64,000 bases of DNA from Schizochytrium sp. TIO01 (GCA_004764695.1 SMSO01000033.1:2743001-2807000), one strand, 5' to 3'. Shown: positions 22,080-32,947, numbered from the stretch's first letter. Made by a program: numbers and translations. Notes: generated from the sequence alone by a model not told the origin.

Positions 22080-25000
22080 TTACAGTGATACTGTGCCTCC
22101 TGTCAGCGCTATGTCGCTATCAATTTCCTTGACTGCCTCGTGGAGGCGTGTTTCCCACTCATGGACACCTCGTTGCAGGTACGTCACGTGTGGGAATAAA
22201 CTTGAAATGAGCTCTTCTAGAAGTGTTGGATAACTTGCGAGGGTATGAGTTGAGTCTGAGCAAAAGCGAGAGGACCATCTTGCTACTGATGAGCCCGCGA
22301 ACGTTTGTGTGAGTGCTTGTAGTGCTTGTTGGGCCTTGCGTGATTCGGCATTCAATACCCCGTCTCTCTCGCGCAGCCGGAGCGTTCCTGAGCGCCGGTG
22401 TGAATTCAGATAGATGAGGACTTGCAAAGACCGAACAAAGATTCGCAATTCCTCTTCCTTGACCAAAGAATCGCAGGGTTGGTATGACTGTGGATTCAAG
22501 CGGACCGGACTGAACTGCGCTGAGGATGGCGAACTACCGGAGAAATTTGCAGCACTATCATGAGCATGCTCTGTTGCTGTATCCCTTCCAGCTCTGCTCT
22601 CACCTCCACTTCCAACACTGCTACTTCTTCCTCCTTCCTCACTTGTCCCTACTAAACCTTGAGAGTTGCTGCTCATCGTTGTCGTTCCTGCTGTTGCTGC
22701 TACTGATGTTGTCTCTGCTCCTCCAATTATTGTTTGAGGCGAGGAAGATCCGTACCCTCCAAAAGGTAGGCTTGGAAGGCTCCTAAAGACAGCAGAAGCT
22801 AAAGCAGAAATCATGTTTCCCTTGTCAAGCACTAAACTCTGTAAAGCCGTCATGCTTACGTGCAGCTGCTGTACTTTAAAAGCAGCATCGTTTACAACAG
22901 CGTCATCGGGAAAATCCCGCACGACCAAATCTAGTAAAAGCCACATCAGAGGTAGGATTTTGACAGGGCTTGGATGCAGGAATGAACCTGGTGAAGTTGT
23001 TTCCGTGTGCACAGCCTGGGTCATTGCGTGAGCTAGCCTTGCCATGACCTCCGCGCCACTACTCAAGCCAGAACTCAATGCATACATCTCAAATGCATAC
23101 CATGAAAGCCATGCACCCCTACGAATCGCACATGCTTCGTATCGAAGAATAATGTCTTCACTACAAAGAACTCGTTGGTAACCCTTTCGTGTTCCCAGTG
23201 AAGCGAGAACTGGAGCCAAGTCATTAGACTCAGTAAACCAGCTGTCCAATGCTGCCTCCATCAGCTCAACGAACCGAGCTGATGAGGTGACAGCTTTGAG
23301 TGCGGCAGAAATGTACAATGGAGCACATGGAGGATTGTGCCTTATCATGGTATGTAAAAGTGTGCCAACGCCCACACCTGTTACCGAAAAATGTCCCTCT
23401 TTCTGTAGACTCGTGATATCCAATGATGCACAGTCCTTATTCGTAAAACCTGTCACTTGACCCCAGTTTGCTGGTTGACTTCCCGTGGAGGATACACCAC
23501 GTCGAGAGAGTCGCCGCATGACTAATCCAGCGGCCTTAAAACTACCTTCTGGTGAGCCTGTGGTTGGTTCGAGGGGTACAACTGAGGCAACACGATCAAA
23601 AGGCCGCTCAAGGCGTGCCGCGGCAATCATGCATGGCAAGACAGATCGCCACATGATTTTCCAGTGCGCCCACTGTAGGTATGCGAGTCCTCGCGTTGGC
23701 CCGTCTGTAGATGGCACCGCGACTCGCGATGATGATGATGGTTCTTCGTTGGATATAGCTCTCGAACTTGCCTGAGCGGACGGTGACCCAGCTATACTTT
23801 GGCCAGATCCATTGCGGCTGGTCTGTAAGTTATTGAGATGCTCTAAAGTTTCGCCACCTTCATGAAATTGCAGTGCAGGGGGGAGATTTTCGGAAATGGA
23901 GCGTAGCACATTTTCCACTTTCCCAAAAACTGCATTTGCAACACCGACGTCTCCTCCTTGAAGCTGAGAACGACTCGCATCAAGGCGAACACACACGACA
24001 CCTGGAACGTTAAGCAAACTTAGAAGTCCCACAAGTGTTGCCTGCATTTCTGCGAGAACTCGTTCACTAGCGGCCCCGGCCGCTATTTCTCGAACACCTT
24101 TTACATGAGAACCTACTTGTGCCCAGGGTGCGTTTCGATCATTCACCAACCGATGTAGGCGCTGCATGCTCTCGAAAAAAAGCATCACGAGAGCTCCAGA
24201 GGAAAAGGGGAGCTTGGCGGACTCTGAGCCTAATTTCCGAAGACAGGCACCGGTGTCACTACTATCCGATGATGAGCTTGATGAAGACAATCCCTCCCCA
24301 ACCCCAACATCTGAACTTTCTCCATTTGTATTTGTCCTTCCGGAGCCACTCTGACAGGTCAGCTGAAGTTGGTTCTCAAGCAAGCCCAAAAGACACCGTT
24401 CACGTTGCAACGCGTTAAAAAAATCGACCTCTCCATTTGTGTTGAGACGTCGCATATCAAATGCACCCAACATAGTCGCAGCCCCAAGCAGACGAATTGC
24501 AGCAACAGATTTTTTCTCTACAGAGTCTAATCCAATTCCTTGCGACTTTGCTTCAGTTGCTTCACGCGCCTTTGTTGACTTAGGCATATCGTTTAACATT
24601 ACTTCAAAATGCAATACTGTGTCACGATAATGGATTGGCGATACATATGTCCACGGTAAGCTATGTGCAATCTCAAAAAAGAATTGGGTAAAGTCCTTCG
24701 GTACTGGCATTTTCTCCTTCATCAGAATCGTTAAGAGTAACCGGAGGACCTGAGCGTAGAAGTCGCTATTGCTCGCCTGGCTATCGGCATCGTGTCTCAA
24801 TATCATTTCTCCGAGATGAGCTTCTCCAGTTAATGTGGCCGAGGAACGCCTCTGGTGAGTTTCTGTCAGAGTCCAGTTCAAATGTTCCAGAAGGTGTCGT
24901 ACCATATGAAATGTTGCATCAGTGGCTTCATAAGTTTCAACTAGCCGAACAAACTCTGCAAGAATTGAATCACAGAGACTCCATGTCTCCCAGGGAAGTT

Positions 25001-28000
25001 TTAAAAGAGCTCCTGCAATGGTCTTTGACACATACTTTTGTGCTGAAGGGGCGAGATCATCAATATAAAGCCACCATACCTGGTCCAGAACCCAAAATGG
25101 CTCTATTTGTTGTGCTGCAGACACGAGATCCCTGACGCAGGCAACAAAGCTTTTTAAAATTATCCCCGCTTGAGGCTCTAGAGCAACACTCCATGGGGCT
25201 TCGTACCTGCGATCTGATGGACCTGCCTCCTCTTGATTATGCTCTACACTAGATCTCGATGCTGAAGAACCTGAATTTGATGATGAACCTGAAGAAATAC
25301 CAACTCGATGCTGAGTTTTACGCGTTTGGCGTCCAAGAGTTGGAACCTCAACTGGTTCACTATCAAGATAACGCGTCGTAAAACCAGGGTTCATAGGCGA
25401 AAGTGCTTGCTCAGGGTGCTTCTGGAGGTATTCAGATAGCAACCAAGGCCTGAACAGAGTAGCCAGCGAGCCCCATGTACGCACGAGAACTTCTTTGGGC
25501 CAGATAGACTCATCGTATGCACTATTTTGCAGATGTGCACACATCAAAAGCACAAGCTTATGCGTGAGACGAGATATGTGTTCTACCAACTCGAGTTGTG
25601 TCCACTGTTGAACTAATGATCCTGGATTTGTACAAACTGTTAAAGCATTCCCACTGCCGTGCATTCTTAACTGGAAAAAATGGCTTCCAATTACCTCACA
25701 TGCCGTATAGAGGGTCTCCAACGAGAGATTAGAGTTCCAAATTCCAGAGCCAAGCTGTACTAGTACAGCATCCCAAACTTTATTACTTAGTGGAAGATTC
25801 ATTTGCTCCCCACCGCTCGATGGTACATAAATACGTAGATTTTCGGCTCCAGCACGTGAAATTTGCTTTCCGTTTTTAATTGTGCCGCTTGAACCTGTCA
25901 TAGACGAGCTCAAACTAGACTGTTTTCGTTCATCACGATCATCATCGTTTGCAAAGTGCTGCAACTCATCGATATCATCTATTTCTAAAGACTTTGCACC
26001 AATGAGAAGCTGTACCACGTCGATAAAGTGGTCCTCGGGGTCTGCAGCACAGATCTCAAGTAAAAGATCAAGATGAAATTCAAAAATCCTTGCTTCGGCC
26101 GCAACATCTTCGGGCGAGACATATGCTGGTAAGCCATCTCCTTGTAAATCTTGGGATTTCCAACTCTTCTGACGAAGAACGCTTCCAACCATGCAAAGAA
26201 GCTTCACACGCAATTTGCGGCTTGGTTTTAGTGCCAACCAGTCTGAAAACTCAAAATGCTCTAGAACCAAAATCATGTCTCGAGCTGGGATGCGAGGCGC
26301 GGCAGTCCACGCCATTGTATAAAAATCCAGGAGATATTCAACGCGATTTGAAGGTCTGAAAAGAGGACTTAAAAGGTGAATTCGATGTGTATCGTCTAGC
26401 ATCTTGGACAAAATAAGCAAGGTGTCATCCTCGTGATCTCGGGCAAATGCATGGCCCATTTTACTAATCGCGGTCCAAAGAAGTCGTTGCGCGGGCGGGA
26501 AAGAGCGTGTGCCTGGAGTTTCTACATCCAGGAGATCTCGAAACCAAATTAGACCCCGGCGATGCGCCTCCACACTTAATGTTGCGTCTTCCACCAGATT
26601 GGCATGATTACATAACATTTTTACAAGAGCAAAGATGGTAGCCACAAGCCCACAAATATGTTGTTCACGCTCCGAGGCTCCAGCCAGAGCTGTTGCTGAT
26701 GACAACGAATCTGCACTGCTAGTAGATAGCATACGTTCTCGTCCATGGCGTCCCCGGGTTACAAGAGGAGCAGGAGTCCATCCGAAAGACAAGGCCAGCC
26801 AACTTTCCCAGGCCTCCCCGAGCCTGTGGTCAACATCCTGGTCTACAATTGACTCTTCGAATGGAATGTCGAAACGATATGGCTCTTTATCTTTGGTGCT
26901 TGGGCCTTGCTGATAAACGGTTTCCACTCTTGATTGTTGCACATACAAATGGGGAAGTAAATCTTGCACTTCCTTGGCAAGTTCGCGAGCATGAGCAGTT
27001 TGTTCTGCGTACTGGCGCGCATAAAGCTGAAGTTCCTGCAAGAATGATGCGAGATCTGCCTTTCTATAATCGAGATGCTGTGGAAGCACTGGTTCACGGA
27101 AGAGGTAAATCGGGGCAGGGCGGTAATTTCCGAGGGTTTCCGACGCTGAACCGCCTCCAAAAAGGGTACTGCCAGCAGCAGTAGATGAGGTGGCATTGCT
27201 ATTGTGCAACATGTTTGCTCCAGCACGACCAGCGCTACCATGATGGCTTGCCGAGTTGATGGATGAAGCGTGGCGCCTTGCAGCACGACTCGGTGACCAC
27301 GAGCCAATCGAGACTAACATATCTTCACGAAATGGGGCAAGATCGATAATATCAAACCACATCAATGATCTCGCGCTCACGCCTAAATGGGATGAGGGTG
27401 ACTCTCTTATCTGTGATAAGCTAGAAGAAGAAACAGCAGCTGTGGCAGGGCGTAGAGATTCATGTAAGCGCTGTAACAATGGTGACTCCAGAATCGATTG
27501 TAAATGTGATACACAAAATTCGGCTCCAAGACGGGAGACCTGTACCGATTTACCTGGCTGGCCAAGCCAGCTGTGAGGATCTGGGTCTCTTAACCACAAT
27601 GCAAACGCCCCAAAAATTGAAGACATATAGTTGAGTTGTTCTATACCAGGGTTGTGCGAATTGAGACAACTGTCGCCTGTCACGGAGTGATCTCCAACGC
27701 TGGACATTGAGCTAGAGCGACGTCGTGCAACTGAGAACCGACGACGGGATGCTTTCCGGAAGGGTGAGGAACCAAGACCCCCAGCAGATGAAGAAGACGA
27801 GATCGATGTTGTTTTCATCGCAACAGAAGGATGTTGTCGCCGTGCAAGGTCTTTGAAGTGAAGCTGGAGCTCTCGAGCCCTTGTTAGTAATGCCTCGCGA
27901 ACATTGGCACGCCGTGTTTGCTTTCCCGCTCGAGTAAGGAAGCGAATGCCAAAGATTCGCTCATTAGAACCTTTGGAAAAGATTAATTTCAAAGTGATTT

Positions 28001-31000
28001 GCCAGTATAAAAATAGGAGAGGGTGGTCAGGGCTCAACTTGAGTGCGTAGTTAGCCCATCGATAGATTCGAAATTGAGAAAGCTTTTTCAAATCAACATG
28101 GAGAGCATGGTGTGCATTTTTGAATGCACCGTCGCCTTCTTTGGATACGAGCTCAGTTTCCATAGCGGTCCTCAAGCGATCAAGATCAACGTCACAATTT
28201 GTGGCCCGAGAAAGAAATTCACCTGTGCGTTGCCACAAAGGATACTCGCGCGCAGTTTCCACAAGCAAAGCTTCGAAGGAAAGCCAATCTACATGGGATA
28301 CTATTTCAGATACATCAGTACGAGCAAAGAAACCGCTTGCCGGAGGGGCAGGGACGATCGAGAGTGCCGTAGGATCTATATGCTGTTGCTGTTGTTCATC
28401 AAGAGCATTTGTAGCATTGACAAGACTATCTACGACATTCAGCAGCCTACCATCGACTTCAGAGATTAGATCTACGCTACGTAGTTCGGACTGCACGCAC
28501 ATACTGGCCATAACTATACCATCAAGAACAGTTCGACACGAAGCACGTGTTCTCCATTGAGGAATACTCAAAATCTGGTCCATCCAGAAATTTACACAGG
28601 CCCGAGCTATACGTTCTCGTACAGGTATTTGGTTTGGTTCCTCACAAAGAAGCGAGGAACATACGTGCGCTTCAACTAACGAACGAAGTCGCCCGGCTGC
28701 ACTTTGCCCGACACGTGTGATCAGGGTTTCAAATGCTGAGTTGTTACTTGAGGTTGATTGTGCGTGTGATACAATAGAGCTAGGGGATTGGGTGCCATCC
28801 TGCTGCGATTTTGGGCCATGGCCTGCAGCAGGTAGATCAGGCGTCATGACACGCGAAATGAGGTCACCAACAAGGCCAGAGCCCATTGCGACGATACCTG
28901 GCCCAGACTCCATGGCTCGGTCTCTGGCTTCAACTGATTCGAGGAAAGGAAAAAGCCATTGTCCAGGTCCAGGTAAAAGCTGGTACGTGAAAGTCGCCTG
29001 CTCATCAAACAACTCGAATGCATATTGGGGCATGAGATTTTGCAGTGCACAAAGATATGCTCTTTCAACAAGCTGCCAATTTGTAGACACCCCCGGGGAA
29101 GAAAAATGCAATAAAGATTTCAGAGGTACCCATCCGACTTTTTGTACATGATTGGAAGTCTCTAGAATGACAAAGGAAAGAATCGGATGCAGAAATTTAT
29201 GGACAGCCTCTTGTGCTGATGGGCTTGGGGTTGTTGTTTTTGAAGAAGAACTGGAACTATCCAGAGTCTTGGATGAGTCCTCTGCCATACTACGGGCACG
29301 ATGTAAGGCTGTGTTCCAAAGATGATATAGAGTGCCACCTGGGCCAGCGTCTGCTGGGTTGCTTGCATCAAGCAGTGGAATCAAGGGTTCGCCTGACGAA
29401 GATTTGTACATAGATAAAGAAAGGAGTGTAAGCCAACACCAGTGCTCAAATCGTGCCATGTCCTGTGAGTTGGTATAGTCTGTAGTCATTGGGATCCAGC
29501 GACGAAGAGTGGCAAGCGCTCCCGTATGTGTAACACGTTCTAAATGAGGCAAGACAGTTCGAGCCATACAAGCCTCCGCGATAATGAGAGCAATCGATCG
29601 ATGTATCCGCGCGTCAAGATAAAGCTCCCCGTTAGCATCTGCACTATAATCCAGTTCGCTGAGAATAGCCATGGCCATCTCTGTGTAAGCATCTAAAACC
29701 GGGGCAGTCTCTTCTTCGGAGCTAGTTCGGGGCATTAACCAACCACGAATAATATCAATATCGTCAGGCAAGTGAGGGGACCACTGACGAAGGGGCAATG
29801 CTTGAAAAAGCTTTAGGCCGCGTTTTGTAGTTTGTTTTGTCAACTCTTTATCATGCATTGACACAAAATGCAGGACTTCGCTCGTCAACTCGGGATGAGA
29901 TTTGCAAACCGAGGCTAACATATCGCAAATAGGATGCAACAGTTCATCGTGAGCTAACTCACAGTCAGCTTGAGTAAAGGCTGCGGTAGATATCTCAAGA
30001 ATCACAGCTTGCGCAAGATCTTTGCTGCACGCGGACCCAAGCGAAGATAAAGCAACTGCTCGATACAAAGCTTCGCCATGTCGAGGTGTTGCACTTATTT
30101 GAGTTTCCATACGTGCAGTTGCCTCGTCAACCTTTTTCGACCCAGATGCATGAGCGGTAGGAGGCGATGCCAAAAGAGTATCAACATCGGCATCACTAGT
30201 CTGTAGTACTTCATAGAAGCGTTTACGCACAGCGGGATCCGAATCCACAACAACTTTCCATTGTTCATAGCTGCAGATGTACTCATAGCGCTTAAACAGT
30301 TTTGCGGGCTCTGTCAAGTGCGGAGTAGCGGATTTTAATTTGCTAGAAGCACTTGAATGACGCTGTGCAGTCTTGACCGCAGCTTCGCCATCCTTTCCTC
30401 CAGGTACTGTATAAATGGCATCCATATTACAAAGATCAGGCTCGTGATAGCCTAGTATTAAGCCCAAAAAGAGGCGCCACGCAGCTTCGCAAGACAGGCG
30501 CTCTAAAGGTAGGTCTTTAATTGCAAGCCGAAGGTTTTTATTGCTACTAGTCATGACATAGGTGGCAGCGAGAAGGGTCAGACGATCAAAGTGCATCTGT
30601 GCGACAGCCCATGCTTCTGTGACTCCCCAGCACTCCAGGTCACGCAAAAAGTCTCCGGCACGAACGACAAGCCTAACAATTGCGTGAGCAAGCATACGTC
30701 CAAGCTGTGCAAACCACTTGAGACGAGTTGCCGCAGCGCCAAGGGAGAGAACATGTGCGTGAATTCGAGCAAATATTGCTTTAATTTGCTCTGGCATCAG
30801 TGTAGGCGCCATGTCGGAATTTGGGAGGAGATGTTCAAGAGCTAGTTCATAAGGGCATTGCTCTAATAGCGCAATATAATCTGCCTCAGAAAGACGACGA
30901 TCCAGAGGGCCTGCATCATCAACAACTTCGTAACCATCTGCAGTCCCAAAAAGTGGTTCAGCATGATCCAAAAGTGATTGTACCATGGCAAGACAGACCT

Positions 31001-32882
31001 GCACGTCGTCATCAGCCCATTCAAGGTCAGCGAGCTGAGCTGCAGAGGATGTTTGCATATGGATCAATGTCCCATTGCCCATACGATATGAGCTCGGGCC
31101 AGCTTGCAACAAAGGAACTGCCCATGCACCTTCGGGTGAGCCAACCCCAGGAAATGCAATAAGATGTTTGAGCAGAAAGAAGCGATCTTCGAGGCGTCCA
31201 CTCTGAACGAGCGCCGCACCTAAGTGAGCAAGCCAAGCTCTGATGCACCGTAGAAAGCGATTCCTCCAGCGTGATTGGGAAGGTAAAGCTTGTACGCGTT
31301 CGTGTTCAAGCTCCCGACGTGTTCGGAGCTCGAAAGATATGAGCACTGTGAAGTATATACGTGCCAGGTTCTCGGCCCGAGCATGCCGAATTGACGGAGA
31401 TGTATTTTTTGCACGATTTGACGAATCTGTACCACTAACCCCACTCAACTCCCGAGAAGCGTCTAAGCGAGGACAGAAACGTGGAGATAGGGCCAACTCC
31501 TCATAAATTTTCTGTTCTACATTGTAGGCTGTCATGGTCCTGTCAAAACCAAATGTCGTAAGATCCTTTGATCTTAAATCCCCAATGCGGGCCATATCAA
31601 TCTCGAAAGCGCGTGCTTTCTTTCGTGAGAATGCTGCGTGCTGAAAAGACACTGATGCCTTCACTGTGCCTGTGCCAGAACGCGTTTCTTGGGTTTGCTC
31701 TGCACGACCATTCTTGCGTGCCCAGACTTGCCCTCGCTTGAGACGACAATCTTCAATACGCCGCGTAAGTTGGCCTACGAAGTCTTCGTAGGATTCCTCT
31801 GCTGCTCGGAATTTACGAAGCAGTTGGGTGAATTCATCTTCCACGGGCTCAAGGCCTTCTGGAGCATTCAGGTCCAACGCTGCAACCGTGTTGTAGTGAA
31901 GATTGGCAAGCGGTGCCGACTCAGCGTTCGAAAGTATTTTTAGCACTGTATGAGGCGGCAAAACTTGCGTCAAATATCGATTGTCCGCGGTAACATTAAT
32001 GAGTTCCACAGGAGCGGCGGTGACTGTCGTAAAGTCAGGTGATGCATGATGTAACGTTGGAGCGGATGGCGCTGATGGTAGAGTTTCGTCATCAAGAAGG
32101 ATATCAGGTGCTGGCATAGGCAGCGGAACCATCGTTGGGTATAAAGGTGCGCGTGCTTGATGATTGCTAAGCCTTTGCTCCGAGGTCGGTCGAAGGGTGT
32201 GAGCGAGCTGGGCCAAGGCAGTCGTTGCTTCCTTCGCTGACATTTTGTTTGAATGTACAGCGACAGCGTCTTCCGCATTGTCAAAGTCAATTTGTTGCTT
32301 GCTGAGCGTTCTATCTTGGTGCTCAGGAATTTCAGTTCTTTCTACCGTTCCAGTGTCGATTTTAACGCTCCCATCTTGGACAGACCTGTTCAAAGAGGTT
32401 CCCAAGCCGTCATCGGTATCTTCCGCCAGAGGGGATCGAGGGGGTAATGGCGGTGCCGACGGCTGTACCTCCGTTGGTTGATCTCTGTGCTGTGTTTCTA
32501 AGTCAATTTCCAGGACTCCTTCATCGTCATAAAATCTTGAGTTCTGCGCAGAAGATCTCTCTGTTGTGACCATTAACGGTGGTGCACTAGGTTCCCAAAC
32601 TTGTCTATAATCACCGTCATCATCCCTGGGTGGAAGTGCTGGCGCCGAGGGTTCATGATCTGCACCACCTTCGTGAAGTTCGAGCTTTGGCAATAATTTC
32701 GCAAGTTCTTCGGCGTCGGTAAAGGTCTCTTGTTGCTCGTGCGACGGATAGAGCAGGTGTAGCGGCACGGGTTCTATCGACGCCAGGCCTTTTCTCAAGG
32801 CTGTTGTTCCCTCGGCACCATCGCCAGAGGTCACGCCAGAGCCCGAGGCGGGCCCTGCGTCCTGATCGCGAGACAACTCCAT
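22080..32882 (-). CDS. EPG5: EPG5 homologue, autophagosome-lysosome tether
   Basis: Intronless gene for about 3600 residues. EPG5 is a Rab7 effector that tethers autophagosomes to late endosomes and lysosomes and promotes SNARE-driven fusion. Family matches are collinear with human EPG5 (about 2579 aa). Numbering from the upstream ATG at 32990, these are F-L-L-K-H...W-A-V-P near 602-628, L-F-x-x-L-P-L-x-x-W...I-R-x-W-L near 1058-1085, I-Y-R-W-A...S-x-D-H-P-L-L near 1640, and at the C-terminus K-A-Q-Q-A-L (about 3552) followed by L-F-P-x-V-x-Y-L. The fold expected is a long helical solenoid. The extra 1000 residues are mainly Ser/Gly-rich insertions. The frame opens at 32990, but the first 36 codons come from a CTTT microsatellite, so I prefer the ATG at 32882. 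The N-terminal 320 residues are disordered, with five PSAP motifs and an acidic Y-x-x-V. Confidence 0.93.
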   Translation of the reverse strand: MELSRDQDAGPASGSGVTSGDGAEGTTALRKGLASIEPVPLHLLYPSHEQQETFTDAEELAKLLPKLELHEGGADHEPSAPALPPRDDDGDYRQVWEPSAPPLMVTTERSSAQNSRFYDDEGVLEIDLETQHRDQPTEVQPSAPPLPPRSPLAEDTDDGLGTSLNRSVQDGSVKIDTGTVERTEIPEHQDRTLSKQQIDFDNAEDAVAVHSNKMSAKEATTALAQLAHTLRPTSEQRLSNHQARAPLYPTMVPLPMPAPDILLDDETLPSAPSAPTLHHASPDFTTVTAAPVELINVTADNRYLTQVLPPHTVLKILSNAESAPLANLHYNTVAALDLNAPEGLEPVEDEFTQLLRKFRAAEESYEDFVGQLTRRIEDCRLKRGQVWARKNGRAEQTQETRSGTGTVKASVSFQHAAFSRKKARAFEIDMARIGDLRSKDLTTFGFDRTMTAYNVEQKIYEELALSPRFCPRLDASRELSGVSGTDSSNRAKNTSPSIRHARAENLARIYFTVLISFELRTRRELEHERVQALPSQSRWRNRFLRCIRAWLAHLGAALVQSGRLEDRFFLLKHLIAFPGVGSPEGAWAVPLLQAGPSSYRMGNGTLIHMQTSSAAQLADLEWADDDVQVCLAMVQSLLDHAEPLFGTADGYEVVDDAGPLDRRLSEADYIALLEQCPYELALEHLLPNSDMAPTLMPEQIKAIFARIHAHVLSLGAAATRLKWFAQLGRMLAHAIVRLVVRAGDFLRDLECWGVTEAWAVAQMHFDRLTLLAATYVMTSSNKNLRLAIKDLPLERLSCEAAWRLFLGLILGYHEPDLCNMDAIYTVPGGKDGEAAVKTAQRHSSASSKLKSATPHLTEPAKLFKRYEYICSYEQWKVVVDSDPAVRKRFYEVLQTSDADVDTLLASPPTAHASGSKKVDEATARMETQISATPRHGEALYRAVALSSLGSACSKDLAQAVILEISTAAFTQADCELAHDELLHPICDMLASVCKSHPELTSEVLHFVSMHDKELTKQTTKRGLKLFQALPLRQWSPHLPDDIDIIRGWLMPRTSSEEETAPVLDAYTEMAMAILSELDYSADANGELYLDARIHRSIALIIAEACMARTVLPHLERVTHTGALATLRRWIPMTTDYTNSQDMARFEHWCWLTLLSLSMYKSSSGEPLIPLLDASNPADAGPGGTLYHLWNTALHRARSMAEDSSKTLDSSSSSSKTTTPSPSAQEAVHKFLHPILSFVILETSNHVQKVGWVPLKSLLHFSSPGVSTNWQLVERAYLCALQNLMPQYAFELFDEQATFTYQLLPGPGQWLFPFLESVEARDRAMESGPGIVAMGSGLVGDLISRVMTPDLPAAGHGPKSQQDGTQSPSSIVSHAQSTSSNNSAFETLITRVGQSAAGRLRSLVEAHVCSSLLCEEPNQIPVRERIARACVNFWMDQILSIPQWRTRASCRTVLDGIVMASMCVQSELRSVDLISEVDGRLLNVVDSLVNATNALDEQQQQHIDPTALSIVPAPPASGFFARTDVSEIVSHVDWLSFEALLVETAREYPLWQRTGEFLSRATNCDVDLDRLRTAMETELVSKEGDGAFKNAHHALHVDLKKLSQFRIYRWANYALKLSPDHPLLFLYWQITLKLIFSKGSNERIFGIRFLTRAGKQTRRANVREALLTRARELQLHFKDLARRQHPSVAMKTTSISSSSSAGGLGSSPFRKASRRRFSVARRRSSSMSSVGDHSVTGDSCLNSHNPGIEQLNYMSSIFGAFALWLRDPDPHSWLGQPGKSVQVSRLGAEFCVSHLQSILESPLLQRLHESLRPATAAVSSSSLSQIRESPSSHLGVSARSLMWFDIIDLAPFREDMLVSIGSWSPSRAARRHASSINSASHHGSAGRAGANMLHNSNATSSTAAGSTLFGGGSASETLGNYRPAPIYLFREPVLPQHLDYRKADLASFLQELQLYARQYAEQTAHARELAKEVQDLLPHLYVQQSRVETVYQQGPSTKDKEPYRFDIPFEESIVDQDVDHRLGEAWESWLALSFGWTPAPLVTRGRHGRERMLSTSSADSLSSATALAGASEREQHICGLVATIFALVKMLCNHANLVEDATLSVEAHRRGLIWFRDLLDVETPGTRSFPPAQRLLWTAISKMGHAFARDHEDDTLLILSKMLDDTHRIHLLSPLFRPSNRVEYLLDFYTMAWTAAPRIPARDMILVLEHFEFSDWLALKPSRKLRVKLLCMVGSVLRQKSWKSQDLQGDGLPAYVSPEDVAAEARIFEFHLDLLLEICAADPEDHFIDVVQLLIGAKSLEIDDIDELQHFANDDDRDERKQSSLSSSMTGSSGTIKNGKQISRAGAENLRIYVPSSGGEQMNLPLSNKVWDAVLVQLGSGIWNSNLSLETLYTACEVIGSHFFQLRMHGSGNALTVCTNPGSLVQQWTQLELVEHISRLTHKLVLLMCAHLQNSAYDESIWPKEVLVRTWGSLATLFRPWLLSEYLQKHPEQALSPMNPGFTTRYLDSEPVEVPTLGRQTRKTQHRVGISSGSSSNSGSSASRSSVEHNQEEAGPSDRRYEAPWSVALEPQAGIILKSFVACVRDLVSAAQQIEPFWVLDQVWWLYIDDLAPSAQKYVSKTIAGALLKLPWETWSLCDSILAEFVRLVETYEATDATFHMVRHLLEHLNWTLTETHQRRSSATLTGEAHLGEMILRHDADSQASNSDFYAQVLRLLLTILMKEKMPVPKDFTQFFFEIAHSLPWTYVSPIHYRDTVLHFEVMLNDMPKSTKAREATEAKSQGIGLDSVEKKSVAAIRLLGAATMLGAFDMRRLNTNGEVDFFNALQRERCLLGLLENQLQLTCQSGSGRTNTNGESSDVGVGEGLSSSSSSSDSSDTGACLRKLGSESAKLPFSSGALVMLFFESMQRLHRLVNDRNAPWAQVGSHVKGVREIAAGAASERVLAEMQATLVGLLSLLNVPGVVCVRLDASRSQLQGGDVGVANAVFGKVENVLRSISENLPPALQFHEGGETLEHLNNLQTSRNGSGQSIAGSPSAQASSRAISNEEPSSSSRVAVPSTDGPTRGLAYLQWAHWKIMWRSVLPCMIAAARLERPFDRVASVVPLEPTTGSPEGSFKAAGLVMRRLSRRGVSSTGSQPANWGQVTGFTNKDCASLDITSLQKEGHFSVTGVGVGTLLHTMIRHNPPCAPLYISAALKAVTSSARFVELMEAALDSWFTESNDLAPVLASLGTRKGYQRVLCSEDIILRYEACAIRRGAWLSWYAFEMYALSSGLSSGAEVMARLAHAMTQAVHTETTSPGSFLHPSPVKILPLMWLLLDLVVRDFPDDAVVNDAAFKVQQLHVSMTALQSLVLDKGNMISALASAVFRSLPSLPFGGYGSSSPQTIIGGAETTSVAATAGTTTMSSNSQGLVGTSEEGGRSSSVGSGGESRAGRDTATEHAHDSAANFSGSSPSSAQFSPVRLNPQSYQPCDSLVKEEELRIFVRSLQVLIYLNSHRRSGTLRLRERDGVLNAESRKAQQALQALTQTFAGSSVARWSSRFCSDSTHTLASYPTLLEELISSLFPHVTYLQRGVHEWETRLHEAVKEIDSDIALTGGTVSL

Positions 32883-32942
32883 CGCCGCGCACGGCTCCCT
32901 GGAACGGGCTCGCGTTTGAAATCTGATTTCTGACTCGATGAT

Positions 32943-32947
32943 TCCTT

